This document shows positions 1 to 6,847 of a stretch of 20,136 bases of DNA, piece after piece. The DNA lies in the IMG/VR virus record IMGVR_UViG_3300030101_000243, positions 6,043 through 26,178 of that record; one strand, written 5' to 3'. The first letter of the stretch is position 1, and every line of letters begins with the position of its first letter. This stretch comes from a virus. The notes beneath the pieces are model-generated. The model was not told the DNA's origin, ran no database searches, and was given only the letters and a program-made list of their open reading frames with translations. Both the position numbers and the translations under genes were made by a program.

Positions 1-9
1 AGTTTTTTG

Positions 10-42
10 TTTACTATTAAGAAAGCTGAACTGCTTAGTAAA
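10..42 (-). repeat. Inverted repeat just past the DnaA-like gene
   Basis: TTTACTA at 10-16 is the exact reverse complement of TAGTAAA at 36-42, and AGC/GCT around a TGAACT loop can pair inside. It begins only five bases beyond the stop codon of the last gene, so it may be a 3'-end hairpin of the transcript. On the coding strand it is followed by an A-run rather than a T-run, so it is not a canonical intrinsic terminator. Confidence 0.3.
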
Positions 43-46
43 TGTT

Positions 47-553
47 TCATACAAAAATATTAATGTTATGCTCATAATTTATTAAAATTTTCTTAAGTTT
101 TTTAATTGTGTCAATTAAGTTATTAAGATTAGTTTGTAAACTATGCTCAAATCGTTTAGTCTCTACATTTAACACTATTTCTTCGTTATCTACTTTTTTT
201 ATATCTAACATTTTTAATTTTAATTTAAACTCTGTAAGTGACATACCATAATCGGCAACGTCTCTATACTCTGTTAAAATTTTATTATAAGTGTCTCTAT
301 ATAAACGCCACGTGTAGTAGTACTGATGGTGCATTTCTTTATAGTGATATATGTTGGTTCTGTCTCTGTTTAAATGTTTAGCTATTGTTTTATAGTTAAT
401 TTCTTCTTCTATTAATGCAATATTAGCTATAGCCATACGCATTACAATATAAGGTTGTTTACGTGAATTGGAAGTAATTTGTTTTAAATCTGTATTGCAC
501 GCTTGCGTTGATATATTACAAATACGCTGCATTAATCTATCTTCTAAATTCAT
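47..553 (-). CDS. DnaA domain IV-like DNA-binding protein (putative replication initiator)
   Basis: This 168-residue protein has a central block (about residues 29-72) resembling the DNA-binding domain IV of DnaA. SRKQPYIVMRMAIANIAL matches the arginine-containing helix that precedes the DnaA helix-turn-helix, and NYKTIAKHLNRDRTNIYHY sits where DnaA has its 'IG..FG.RDHTTV.H' signature. There is no AAA+ ATPase domain, so it cannot be a full DnaA. The C-terminal half (about 100-168) is Lys/Glu-rich and helical, with no recognised domain. DnaA-like stand-alone domains occur in phages as origin-binding or initiator proteins; that role here is inferred. It is the last gene of a five-gene set that starts at 1694 and is separated from the preceding gene by two bases. 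An alternative is a transcriptional regulator using the same fold. Confidence 0.7.
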   Translation of the reverse strand: MNLEDRLMQRICNISTQACNTDLKQITSNSRKQPYIVMRMAIANIALIEEEINYKTIAKHLNRDRTNIYHYKEMHHQYYYTWRLYRDTYNKILTEYRDVADYGMSLTEFKLKLKMLDIKKVDNEEIVLNVETKRFEHSLQTNLNNLIDTIKKLKKILINYEHNINIFV

Positions 554-555
554 AA

Positions 556-927
556 CTAGAAAGGTAGTTTTGTGCTAGATTTGCCAAAAACCCAGTCGTA
601 AAATATTTGTGCATTTTGTAATACGTCTTCAGTTGTACACGTTTTGTCATATTCTACTGCTGCTTTAAGACAAGACTGTTTTACTATAAGTTCTTGTCTG
701 TCGTCAGTAGATGTATTTTGTGTATATTGACTTGGTATGTCTCTTTGTATCTTAATAGTTCCTTTTTCGTTAATCGTATAAGTTACTGATTGACCTAATT
801 CTAAGCCGTGATTTTGTGACTTTTTGTAAATGTTACCTGTGTCACCATTGTCTAGTTCAACCTCAAACATAAATAGTTCTTTAAAATTTCCTGAAGGTTG
901 TACGCTTTTAATATTTGCAGTTTTCAT
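556..927 (-). CDS. Conserved small phage protein, possibly OB-fold nucleic-acid binding
   Basis: A 123-residue protein. Residues 1-62 look like a small beta-barrel of alternating strands (FMFEVELDNGDTGNIYKKSQ, then SVTYTINEKGTIKIQRD). Residues 76-118 are helical, with the pattern RQELIVKQSCLKAA. This two-part layout, a DNA-mimic-like or OB-like front followed by a conserved 'RQ..I.RQSC.KAA' helix, resembles small proteins next to replication genes in other phages of Bacteroidota. I place it there by pattern memory only. It sits directly before the DnaA-like gene, which is consistent with a DNA-replication accessory role such as single-strand binding. No catalytic motif is seen. Confidence 0.65.
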   Translation of the reverse strand: MKTANIKSVQPSGNFKELFMFEVELDNGDTGNIYKKSQNHGLELGQSVTYTINEKGTIKIQRDIPSQYTQNTSTDDRQELIVKQSCLKAAVEYDKTCTTEDVLQNAQIFYDWVFGKSSTKLPF

Positions 928-967
928 AATATTTAATTTAAAATTTTCCTACGTTAAAGGTGTAGGT

Positions 968-1255
968 TTACCTTATAATAATTGCTAATGCTTTATTATT
1001 ATTGTTTTTGTGCATATTTAAATAATAATCTCGCTTTTCACTATTTTGTAAATCATATTCGTAAACACCTCGCATTTCCCAGTCTTGGGTTGCTCTATAT
1101 TCTTCTATTTGTTTTTCTGTACCTATAAGTCTTACATAGTTTGCAAAACCTATATCGTTGTAATATTGGTTTGTAGCTACGTCTTGTCTTTGTACACCTA
1201 CTTGTACGCCTTGTTTAAGTAGGTAGTCTTCAGCTATTATTGTTAAATCGTCCAT
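968..1255 (-). CDS. Hypothetical protein
   Basis: A 95-residue soluble protein with no family I recognise. It is rich in Tyr, Gln and Asn, has no membrane segment, and ends in a short hydrophobic tail (LAIIIR) after an Asn run (KNNNNK). The ATG at 1255 lies inside the end of the preceding gene (13-base overlap), which suggests translational coupling. A 40-base gap separates it from the next gene; that gap holds only a weak 5-bp inverted repeat. Confidence 0.6.
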   Translation of the reverse strand: MDDLTIIAEDYLLKQGVQVGVQRQDVATNQYYNDIGFANYVRLIGTEKQIEEYRATQDWEMRGVYEYDLQNSEKRDYYLNMHKNNNNKALAIIIR

Positions 1256-1503
1256 AGTTCTTGTATTAATTTAGTTACTAAATAACCTAAAAGAAAAACA
1301 AAAGTAAACATAACAATCTTATAGTCGTATTTGTGCATAAATTGGTGAAACTTGTTTTTGTAAAAGGTTTCTATACGATATACAGGTTTATCGTGTGTGT
1401 GATTTGAGTTTGTTCTAAAGAATCTGTTAAGTTCTTTTGTAGTTAGGTTTCCTGCTACTAAATTGTTAGTAGACTTGTGGTATATATTGTGTAAAGTTTT
1501 CAT
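1243..1503 (-). CDS. Small basic protein with a C-terminal membrane anchor
   Basis: An 86-residue protein. Residues 1-60 are polar, basic and His-rich (NSNHTHDK, FHQFMHKYDYK). Residues about 63-81 form one hydrophobic segment (YKIVMFTFVFLLGYLVTKL), so it is predicted to be a tail-anchored inner-membrane protein with most of its mass in the cytoplasm. No function is recognised. It overlaps the next gene by 13 bases and follows the preceding one by two bases, so it belongs to the operon starting at 1694. Possibilities include membrane attachment of replication or superinfection exclusion; neither is shown by the sequence. Confidence 0.6.
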   Translation of the reverse strand: MKTLHNIYHKSTNNLVAGNLTTKELNRFFRTNSNHTHDKPVYRIETFYKNKFHQFMHKYDYKIVMFTFVFLLGYLVTKLIQELWTI

Positions 1504-1505
1504 AT

Positions 1506-1694
1506 TTATATTTTTGTAGTTTCTAATAATTTAAATAATTTTTCCCTCATTTCTATATATTGCAATTTATAAGTCTCATTGTTTTGTCTTAGTCTTGCGT
1601 TATCTATTTTGTATTCTTCTAATTCTTGTACAAGTTCTTCGTGTGAAAGTTGTAAAGGAGTATTAATACTGTTTTTTGGTATATAAGTTTCCAT
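1506..1694 (-). CDS. Short coiled-coil protein
   Basis: A 62-residue protein whose residues about 18-60 are strongly charged and heptad-like (EELVQELEEYKIDNARLRQ, then REKLFKLLE), predicting a single coiled coil. It is the first gene after the promoter-bearing gap at 1695-1782. The ATG at 1694 is preceded by an A/T-rich leader (ACAAAAATAATT) and no Shine-Dalgarno site, as is usual for Bacteroidota. No family is recognised. Confidence 0.55.
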   Translation of the reverse strand: METYIPKNSINTPLQLSHEELVQELEEYKIDNARLRQNNETYKLQYIEMREKLFKLLETTKI

Positions 1695-1715
1695 AATTAT
1701 TTTTGTTTTATGGTG

Positions 1716-1747
1716 CTAATATACAACTATATAAATAAGTTATCAAA
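1716..1747 (-). promoter_or_regulatory. Candidate Bacteroidota-type promoter for the 1694-47 operon
   Basis: On the coding strand, TTTG (1744-1747) is followed after 20 bases by TATATTAG (1716-1723). This fits the Bacteroidota pattern of TTTG near -33 and TAnnTTTG near -7 with one mismatch. The same bases also read as TTGATA, 17 bases, TATATT, close to a classic sigma-70 pair. It lies in an 88-base gene-free gap, and the expected transcript start is about 15 bases from the ATG at 1694. The match is seen; activity is inferred. Confidence 0.55.
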
Positions 1748-1782
1748 TTATTTTGTGTAAAAGTTATTAACAAATAGTTTGT

Positions 1783-2508
1783 TTATAACTCCATTAAGAG
1801 GTTAAGGGGTGTTTTACCGTTGTTTAGAATAACTGCACACCCTATTGCAGGTTTTTTACCTGCTTTAGCGTATGCAAAACTAAGGTTTGAAAAATTTATA
1901 CCTGTACCTACTTGACAACCATACACTCTAAAATTTCTACCTACGTAGTGTTCTGTGTAGCATTGTGTGTGTAAATGTCCTTGTACTGTGTTCATCATGT
2001 CTGCACGACATTTAGTACGAGCTGTACCACCTTCTCCGTGAACGTATTGTACATTATCTTGTACGTATCGTTCTACAAATTCCCAATTCGGTGTTCCTAA
2101 AACTTCACTATATGATTTTAACCATGCTGAAGGTATACCACCTGTCATAGCTTTACGTGCAGCCATGCGATCATGGTTTCCGATTATTACTTTAGTGCCT
2201 TCTTCGTTAAATTCATTATACCACCTCTGAACCCTTTTTATAGCAAAATTTAGTTCGTCACCTGCACTAGGTAAATCAGGGTTTTGTTCGTGATAAGAAT
2301 ACCCTGCTGAATCTAAAACGTCACCTATAAATATGACTTGGTTACAATTATATGTATCGTATTGTTCTAATACCCAAGGTAAATATTCGTCTAAATCCCA
2401 AGGACAATGAAGGTCACCGACAACTAAAACGTTTCTAGTGTCGGTTTCTCTCATTTTTTTTAGTGCTACTATTTCGTGTGGTTTTAGTCTGAATCTATTG
2501 GACTGCAC
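1783..2508 (-). CDS. Calcineurin-like metallophosphoesterase
   Basis: This 241-residue protein carries the full metallophosphoesterase motif set: GDLH (31-34), GDV (62-64), GNHD (110-113), VHGEG with His157, and GHLH (177-180). These supply the Asp, Asn and His ligands for a two-metal centre. The fold class hydrolyses phosphomonoesters, phosphodiesters or nucleotides; the substrate is not evident. Stand-alone enzymes of this type are common in phages and may act on nucleic-acid ends or cyclic nucleotides, but that is inference. The first codon is GTG (2506-2508), inside the end of the upstream holin-like gene; an ATG at residue 19 is an alternative start that keeps all motifs. It is the last gene before the promoter gap. 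Confidence 0.88.
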   Translation of the reverse strand: MQSNRFRLKPHEIVALKKMRETDTRNVLVVGDLHCPWDLDEYLPWVLEQYDTYNCNQVIFIGDVLDSAGYSYHEQNPDLPSAGDELNFAIKRVQRWYNEFNEEGTKVIIGNHDRMAARKAMTGGIPSAWLKSYSEVLGTPNWEFVERYVQDNVQYVHGEGGTARTKCRADMMNTVQGHLHTQCYTEHYVGRNFRVYGCQVGTGINFSNLSFAYAKAGKKPAIGCAVILNNGKTPLNLLMEL

Positions 2509-2686
2509 CTTTACCTAAATCTGCTACGCCTTGCGCACCTGTTAGAGTAACTAAAGCCCAAAATATCTCGCTTACTGCGTCTTCAGTAACACCTAATGCT
2601 CTAGCGACTGCAGGTATTACTATTGCAGCTATTGTAAACCATACTTTTTTTGACTTCAAAATTGTCATAATTAAATATTCTTTCAT
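2495..2686 (-). CDS. Small membrane protein, holin candidate
   Basis: A 63-residue protein with two hydrophobic stretches: about residues 16-32 (VWFTIAAIVIPAVARAL) and 41-57 (IFWALVTLTGAQGVADL). They are separated by an acidic turn (TEDAVSE), and the N-terminus is basic (LKSKK). This size and topology fit class II phage holins. It follows the M15 peptidase gene by 15 bases and overlaps the phosphoesterase start by 14 bases. Met7 is an alternative start. Holin function is inferred from position and hydropathy; no diagnostic holin motif is seen, and 'GAQGVADLGK' resembles small unassigned proteins of other phages. Confidence 0.6.
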   Translation of the reverse strand: MKEYLIMTILKSKKVWFTIAAIVIPAVARALGVTEDAVSEIFWALVTLTGAQGVADLGKGAVQ

Positions 2687-2701
2687 AATAAAAATTTAAG
2701 G

Positions 2702-3076
2702 TTAATAATCGTATGTCCAAATGACGTTCTGATCCTTTAAAGAATCTACGTCACAATGTATAAATGTTTCACCAATACCTATTCTATTTATACCTACAGA
2801 CATAAGTGAGTTAATTAATAGGTATCTTTCTCTACTTCCGTTATATGCTATATCTGCTGCTAGTCCTTTTTTGTGTGAACTGCCTACACGTGCTTTTAAA
2901 ACCTTGTCATTATAGTTTTCGGTTCTATATCCTGATGTTATTTTAAATATCATTTGTCCGTCTACTATATCACGTGCTTTGTCTAATAGTGCTACAAATT
3001 CCCGATTCATGTGTAAACCACTTTCAGGTTCGTCAGGACTTGAAAACTCATTTAAGTTAAAATACTTGTATGTCAT
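2702..3076 (-). CDS. M15-family peptidase, probable endolysin
   Basis: A 124-residue single-domain protein of the Peptidase_M15 (DD-carboxypeptidase/L-alanyl-D-glutamate peptidase) type. SGYRT (48-52) is the family substrate-binding motif. SSHKKGLAADIA supplies zinc ligands His68 and Asp75, and FIHCDVD supplies His107 with Asp109. Such enzymes cut peptide cross-links or stems in peptidoglycan and act as phage endolysins. There is no signal peptide, so it would need a holin, and small membrane-protein genes lie on both sides (3110-3262 and 2495-2686). It lacks a separate cell-wall-binding domain, as expected for a Gram-negative host. The start forms a TAATG overlap with a possible 13-codon ORF upstream. 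Confidence 0.9.
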   Translation of the reverse strand: MTYKYFNLNEFSSPDEPESGLHMNREFVALLDKARDIVDGQMIFKITSGYRTENYNDKVLKARVGSSHKKGLAADIAYNGSRERYLLINSLMSVGINRIGIGETFIHCDVDSLKDQNVIWTYDY

Positions 3077-3117
3077 TAATACATACTTTTTTTCTTCTTC
3101 TTTTTCTTTTTAGGCAT
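3076..3117 (-). CDS. Possible 13-residue polylysine micro-ORF
   Basis: ATG at 3117 opens MPKKKKKKKKSMY followed by TAA. Its start overlaps the stop of the preceding membrane miniprotein (ATGCCTAA), and its stop overlaps the start of the M15 gene (TAATG). The junction geometry fits a translational-coupling or leader ORF. Equally, the A/G-rich stretch may only be the unstructured A-rich translation-initiation region of the M15 gene, read by chance as lysines. The low score reflects that. Confidence 0.2.
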   Translation of the reverse strand: MPKKKKKKKKSMY

Positions 3118-3262
3118 TGTACTTTGTAAATTTATAAATAGTAAATGTTATTGCTAGAACTAAAGATACAAACGTAAGCATCTCATTGACTTGCGCCATA
3201 CTTAATCCTATTGCACTAACGTTTGCTAGTCCTACCTGTGCTGTGTCTTTTATCTCGTTCAT
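3110..3262 (-). CDS. 50-residue single-pass membrane protein, lysis-region miniprotein
   Basis: Read directly from the sequence: ATG at 3262, TAA at 3110-3112. Residues 1-28 are polar with small residues (MNEIKDTAQVGLANVSAIG, then SMAQVNEM). Residues about 29-43 are hydrophobic (LTFVSLVLAITFTIY), and the end is basic (KFTKYNA). That gives one predicted transmembrane segment. It lies directly upstream of the M15 endolysin and could be a holin or holin partner; an entry-exclusion or virion-associated role cannot be ruled out. The start overlaps the preceding 36-residue ORF, and A-rich sequence (TTTGAAAA) precedes the ATG. Confidence 0.65.
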   Translation of the reverse strand: MNEIKDTAQVGLANVSAIGLSMAQVNEMLTFVSLVLAITFTIYKFTKYNA

Positions 3263-3326
3263 TTTTCAAATAGCTTTTTAGTGCTTTTTCGTTTTTTAAT
3301 TTTGGTTTATAGTATTTTCTACTCAT
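3216..3326 (-). CDS. 36-residue basic protein, tentative
   Basis: ATG at 3326 overlaps the stop of the connector gene (ATGAGTAG, eight-base overlap), and the frame runs to TAG at 3216-3218. The product is very basic, starting MSRKYYKPKLKNEKALKSYL and ending HSTGRTSKR. The overlap suggests coupled translation from the connector gene. Its last 47 bases overlap the next small ORF (3110-3262) in another frame. No family is recognised; a nucleic-acid-binding or virion-packaged peptide would fit the charge, but that is speculative. Confidence 0.45.
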   Translation of the reverse strand: MSRKYYKPKLKNEKALKSYLKNERDKRHSTGRTSKR

Positions 3327-3885
3327 TTAGATCAGGTGTTAAAAAGTCGCTTAATTTAATACCACCTTGTCTGTCTCTTACCTTTTCTAAATTTAGACCT
3401 GAATAAAACGCATTTTTGGAAGGTGATATGTCTTCGTTAGTGTTTGTGTTCAATTCAGGGTAACTACTATTGTTATGTCTTAAATAGTCTATTAATCGTT
3501 CTGTATAGAACTCTGCAGTATTTCTTACTTCTTCACGTAGATCGTTTGCTTCTTGTCTACTTAATGGTGTACTGTTTTCTGCAGTTTTTTGTACTATGTT
3601 ATTGTTCATTACTTTAAATCGTAAAAACGGTATGCACTCAAAGAACGCCCAATGTACTAATGAGTCTGCAATATAATCGTCTACCAATGTTTGATAAACC
3701 CCTGATAACGTACCACCTGATATTTTTGTTTGTAACGCTTCAAAAAGGTCTGTACCTAATACACGTTCAATGTGTTTTTTTTGTGCTACTTTAAGATATG
3801 GTAAGATAAATTCAATATCAACATTACCACCTATAGCAGTAGAATCTTTTAACTTGTTTTCTGATATAAATAATACGTAACTCAT
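3319..3885 (-). CDS. Head-tail connector (adaptor), DUF6712-like
   Basis: A 188-residue, mostly helical protein that begins LFISENKLKDSTAIGGNVDIE and continues LPYLKVAQKKHIERVLGTDLFEAL. This is the typical opening of Bacteroidota phage connector/adaptor proteins ('I.E..LK....I..NVD...L.P....AQ...I...LGT.L'). In the assembled head such proteins form a ring below the portal that links it to the tail. The gene lies three bases after the portal gene, which supports the call. The C-terminal third (about 140-188) is Asn/Pro-rich and probably extended. Confidence 0.72.
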   Translation of the reverse strand: MSYVLFISENKLKDSTAIGGNVDIEFILPYLKVAQKKHIERVLGTDLFEALQTKISGGTLSGVYQTLVDDYIADSLVHWAFFECIPFLRFKVMNNNIVQKTAENSTPLSRQEANDLREEVRNTAEFYTERLIDYLRHNNSSYPELNTNTNEDISPSKNAFYSGLNLEKVRDRQGGIKLSDFLTPDLNE

Positions 3886-3888
3886 AAT

Positions 3889-5877
3889 TTAACTTTTTCT
3901 ACCTTGTCTAGGCATACGTTTCGGTGCTATTGCTACTCTTTTGTCGTTCTTCTTTGCAGTAAATCCTTCATTTCGTGCTTTTGTATATCCTATTAGTTCT
4001 GCGTCTTTAATCTTTGTACTAACGTCAATACCTAGTTTTGTTTTATAAATTTGTCTTAACCAATAATGATGACATTGTGCGCCCCCTTTAAATAAAAATT
4101 TATCATATCCTGCTTTTGAACCTTTTGGTGAAAACTCTTTATTTAGTTTAAACATTCTGTCAATGTCTTCTTTTCTGTATAGTTTTTTTGCAGCTAACAT
4201 TTTTTGGCAAAAGTCTCTTTTTTTACCTGTCTTACGTTTTAAAAATTCGTCTTCAGCGTAAATATATCTTACTCTAAAGTAGTCAAAGGTTTTTTTACTA
4301 ATTCCGTCTTGTTCACTCTTAGCGTCAGGTATTGCTCTACCTGTACTTAACTCTACTTTTTCTGTAGCTATTTTATTTAGTTCGCCTTCAAAATCAAATT
4401 CTACGTGTTCACCGTCTACTACTTCTTCTTCTACTAATTGCCAGTCTTCAGGTATGTCTTCTACAGTTTCTAAAAATAAATCTAGTTCTGTTTTTTCTAC
4501 ATTCATTCTAGTTTTTGTGTCTTCGTGTTTTGCACAAGGCATATATACCTTTTCACCATTTAGTTCGTGTTCGTGAAAACCCTCACAACCGAGTTCTTTT
4601 GCTTTTATTAACGCTTCTTCTACTGTACTATAAACAGGCATACCGTCAATATCACCTACTTTAGCTAGTTTTTCGCTTTCTAAGTTTTCTTGTTCTAACC
4701 TTTCTAAACCTAGTCTTTCACGTATTTCGTCTTTTGTCATTACATTACGCATATCTTCAACGGTAAACGTAGTCATAATTGGTGAAGATTGTACTATTTG
4801 TAAGTCTGCTTTTATATCGTTTACTAATAGTATTTTTTCTAGTGTTTTTAGTATATGTTCTTGGTAAGGTTTTACAACTGTGTTTTGGTATATCTCAAAT
4901 GCTTGCATAAGTTCATCACGACCACCTAATTGTCCCTCTGTCTTAACACCTAATAACATAGGACTTGTGACTCTATGACCTGTCATTATGTTTTGCACTA
5001 ATAACTCTTGTAATGCTAAGTATTGCTTGTCTGCGTTGCTAACGTCTATAGGTGTTATTTCTGCAGCTCTGTCTTTACTATCAGAGAAAGATAAAACAAA
5101 TTTACCTGCGTTACCAGAACCCGAAAATTTCTTTTCTATACTACGTTCTATTTGTAGTCTTTCTTCTGCAGTCGGTACACCATTATTCATATTAATAAAA
5201 TAAGAACCTGAAAAACCTCTTTCAATGTTACCTAAATGATACTCACTTACTTTTTGATCTATTAACGCCCAATTACACGCTGAACTATAATCAGGTGTAT
5301 AGTACATTTCCATATTAGGACTGTACAAACCTGTGTATAGTATTTGACTAGGTGTTGTTCTGTCTAGTGGGTTAAATGCTGCTACTTCTTGTGGTTTATT
5401 TCGTCTTACGTTACTCCAGTCTGCACAGATATAATATTTGTCTATTCTACCTAATTCGTTCGGCAAACCTACTCTAAGGCGTTCTACAGGCACATGATAT
5501 ATTTCTGCTACCTGTCCTGACTTTGAATATATAACATTCAATGCAAAACCACCCTGTAGTTTAAAATCAAATGCACATTTTTTAAGAACCTCGTGTAGTG
5601 TCTCTTTACTATTAGCGTTTTTAAAGAAGTTTTCTAGCTTTGCGTTTAACTCTACACTATCTGTATCTTTTGCAGTTATATCTTGTCCTGCTATCATTTG
5701 TGCAGTAGCGTTTATAATAGCTGAATGTGTGCCTGAATTATAGTATAAATCTATTATAAATTGTGGGTACAAGTTTTTGTAGTCGTCTGTACCGTATTCA
5801 ATCCAATTTTTACCACGTGCTTCTTGTATTTGTGGTGCAGTACTGTATTCTAAATTTATATTAATTAAATTTTCCAT
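3889..5877 (-). CDS. Portal protein with a C-terminal Cys/His extension
   Basis: 662 residues. Residues about 1-400 read as a phage portal: ARGKNWIEYG near the start, HSAIINATAQMIAGQ (51-65), LQGGFALNVIY (108-117), VPVERLRVG (129-137), then TSPMLLGVKTEGQLGGRDE (304-322) and the wing/stem-like TVVKPYQEHILKTLEKIL. The portal forms the dodecameric channel at the capsid vertex for DNA packaging. Residues 400-662 are extra. A compact GCEGFHEHEL plus YMPCAKH stretch (Cys431, His435, His437, Cys448, His451) could bind metal; an acidic linker follows (about 460-510). The last domain (529-662) has KKRDFCQKM and GGAQCHHYWLRQ and ends very basic. The end recalls, but does not clearly match, the C-termini of Mu F/SPP1 gp7-type minor head proteins. 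The start forms TAATG with the upstream gene. Confidence 0.85.
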   Translation of the reverse strand: MENLININLEYSTAPQIQEARGKNWIEYGTDDYKNLYPQFIIDLYYNSGTHSAIINATAQMIAGQDITAKDTDSVELNAKLENFFKNANSKETLHEVLKKCAFDFKLQGGFALNVIYSKSGQVAEIYHVPVERLRVGLPNELGRIDKYYICADWSNVRRNKPQEVAAFNPLDRTTPSQILYTGLYSPNMEMYYTPDYSSACNWALIDQKVSEYHLGNIERGFSGSYFINMNNGVPTAEERLQIERSIEKKFSGSGNAGKFVLSFSDSKDRAAEITPIDVSNADKQYLALQELLVQNIMTGHRVTSPMLLGVKTEGQLGGRDELMQAFEIYQNTVVKPYQEHILKTLEKILLVNDIKADLQIVQSSPIMTTFTVEDMRNVMTKDEIRERLGLERLEQENLESEKLAKVGDIDGMPVYSTVEEALIKAKELGCEGFHEHELNGEKVYMPCAKHEDTKTRMNVEKTELDLFLETVEDIPEDWQLVEEEVVDGEHVEFDFEGELNKIATEKVELSTGRAIPDAKSEQDGISKKTFDYFRVRYIYAEDEFLKRKTGKKRDFCQKMLAAKKLYRKEDIDRMFKLNKEFSPKGSKAGYDKFLFKGGAQCHHYWLRQIYKTKLGIDVSTKIKDAELIGYTKARNEGFTAKKNDKRVAIAPKRMPRQGRKS

Positions 5878-6572
5878 TATAAACTAGCTAATCTGTTATT
5901 TACTTTTGTTATAAAACCTGCAGTACTAAAACTAATGTCATCATATATTTGAACTTCAAAAATAGAACCTTCTAAATCATTTGCGTCTGTTGCTCTTACA
6001 CCTATTGCGTCTATTAAAAACGTACCTGTCCTTGTATTTGTGTCAGTTTGTTCTGTACCGTTAAAAAATATTTTAATTAATCCATCGTCATTACGTGAAA
6101 CTATTAAATTAAAGTTTGTTGCGTCTTGTATTGCACCTGAATTTAAATCAAAATCTTGTGCCGTACTACCTGCTATTCTAACTGTTATTGTGTCGGCGTC
6201 TTTAATTCTAATAAAGTGACCTGTTGTAGTGTTATCTGCTAAAACAACGTCATTATTAAAAGGTGTTTCTAAATTTAATCTTACTGCTATTGTAAATTGT
6301 TCGTCTAAAGATATGTCTGACGCAGTTTGTAAACTTTCATTTGCACCGTCAAAACTTACTGCACCTGTGCTTGCAGTATATTGTGGTTTTTCAGAGTCAG
6401 TTGCCTGTAACATATCAAAGTTACCTGTTTGGTCAGTCCAATTAGAAACGTTAGATATATCTGCACCTCCTAAACTTTTAAATTTATAAAATGCTTTTAT
6501 ATTAGGGTGTGTTGCAGGGTCAAATTCTGCTGAAACAGTAGAAGTTAAATTTTGCGATAAAGTTAATTTCAT
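5877..6572 (-). CDS. LamG/concanavalin-like structural protein, putative adhesin
   Basis: 231 residues of beta-rich sequence of the LamG_3/concanavalin A-like type: NWTDQTGN (44-51), AVSFDGANESLQT (71-83, the usual 'FDG.....' strand), FTIAVRLN, LIVSRNDDGLIKIFFNGTE (the '..R...G....YvNG' strand), and closing EVQIYDD (about 206-212). This jelly-roll fold often binds glycans. In a virion it could be a capsid decoration or head-fibre lectin, or a receptor-binding protein. It lies in a tight trio with two other small structural genes (TAATG at both ends), between the capsid block and the portal. Which virion part carries it cannot be told from sequence. Confidence 0.7.
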   Translation of the reverse strand: MKLTLSQNLTSTVSAEFDPATHPNIKAFYKFKSLGGADISNVSNWTDQTGNFDMLQATDSEKPQYTASTGAVSFDGANESLQTASDISLDEQFTIAVRLNLETPFNNDVVLADNTTTGHFIRIKDADTITVRIAGSTAQDFDLNSGAIQDATNFNLIVSRNDDGLIKIFFNGTEQTDTNTRTGTFLIDAIGVRATDANDLEGSIFEVQIYDDISFSTAGFITKVNNRLASL

Positions 6573-6847
6573 TACAGGGTGTCGTTCTTGTATATTAACG
6601 CTAAACCACTACTTATTTGAATTTGAGTAAATGATAAAAATAAAGTCGTGCCTGCACTATAAGATTGATGTAAGTTAGAATCTGTACCTGTAACGTTTGC
6701 ACCTGTGTCTAGATCGGTTACAGTAGTATCTATTGGGAAATGTACTGCGTAACAATTTAAACTACCGACTGCATTATCACTTGCTACTACTATTTGTACG
6801 CCACCTTTTCCTAACTGTTCTGATAATAATTCTTGTGTTGTGTCCAT
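6572..6847 (-). CDS. Small beta-rich virion protein
   Basis: A 91-residue protein. Residues about 15-91 are alternating beta strands (VQIVVASDNAVGSLNCYAVH, TLFLSFTQIQISSGLALIYK) with Gly/Ser/Thr-rich turns; the first 14 residues are polar and helical. The layout resembles small phage spike- or fibre-associated proteins near capsid genes in marine phages, but no named family is certain. It is coupled to both neighbours: it starts one base from the upstream stop and ends TAATG into the LamG gene. This suggests stoichiometric production of a three-protein complex. Confidence 0.6.
   Translation of the reverse strand: MDTTQELLSEQLGKGGVQIVVASDNAVGSLNCYAVHFPIDTTVTDLDTGANVTGTDSNLHQSYSAGTTLFLSFTQIQISSGLALIYKNDTL

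Noticed and set aside
948-966. Inverted repeat CCTAC/GTAGG in the 40-base gap as a terminator
   Set aside because: Only five base pairs, a nine-base loop and no T-run on the coding strand; likely chance in this gap.
3087-3111. A-run as a programmed frameshift joining the 50-aa ORF to the M15 gene
   Set aside because: The stop of the 50-aa ORF lies before the slippery run and is in the same frame as the M15 gene, so slippage would not fuse them.
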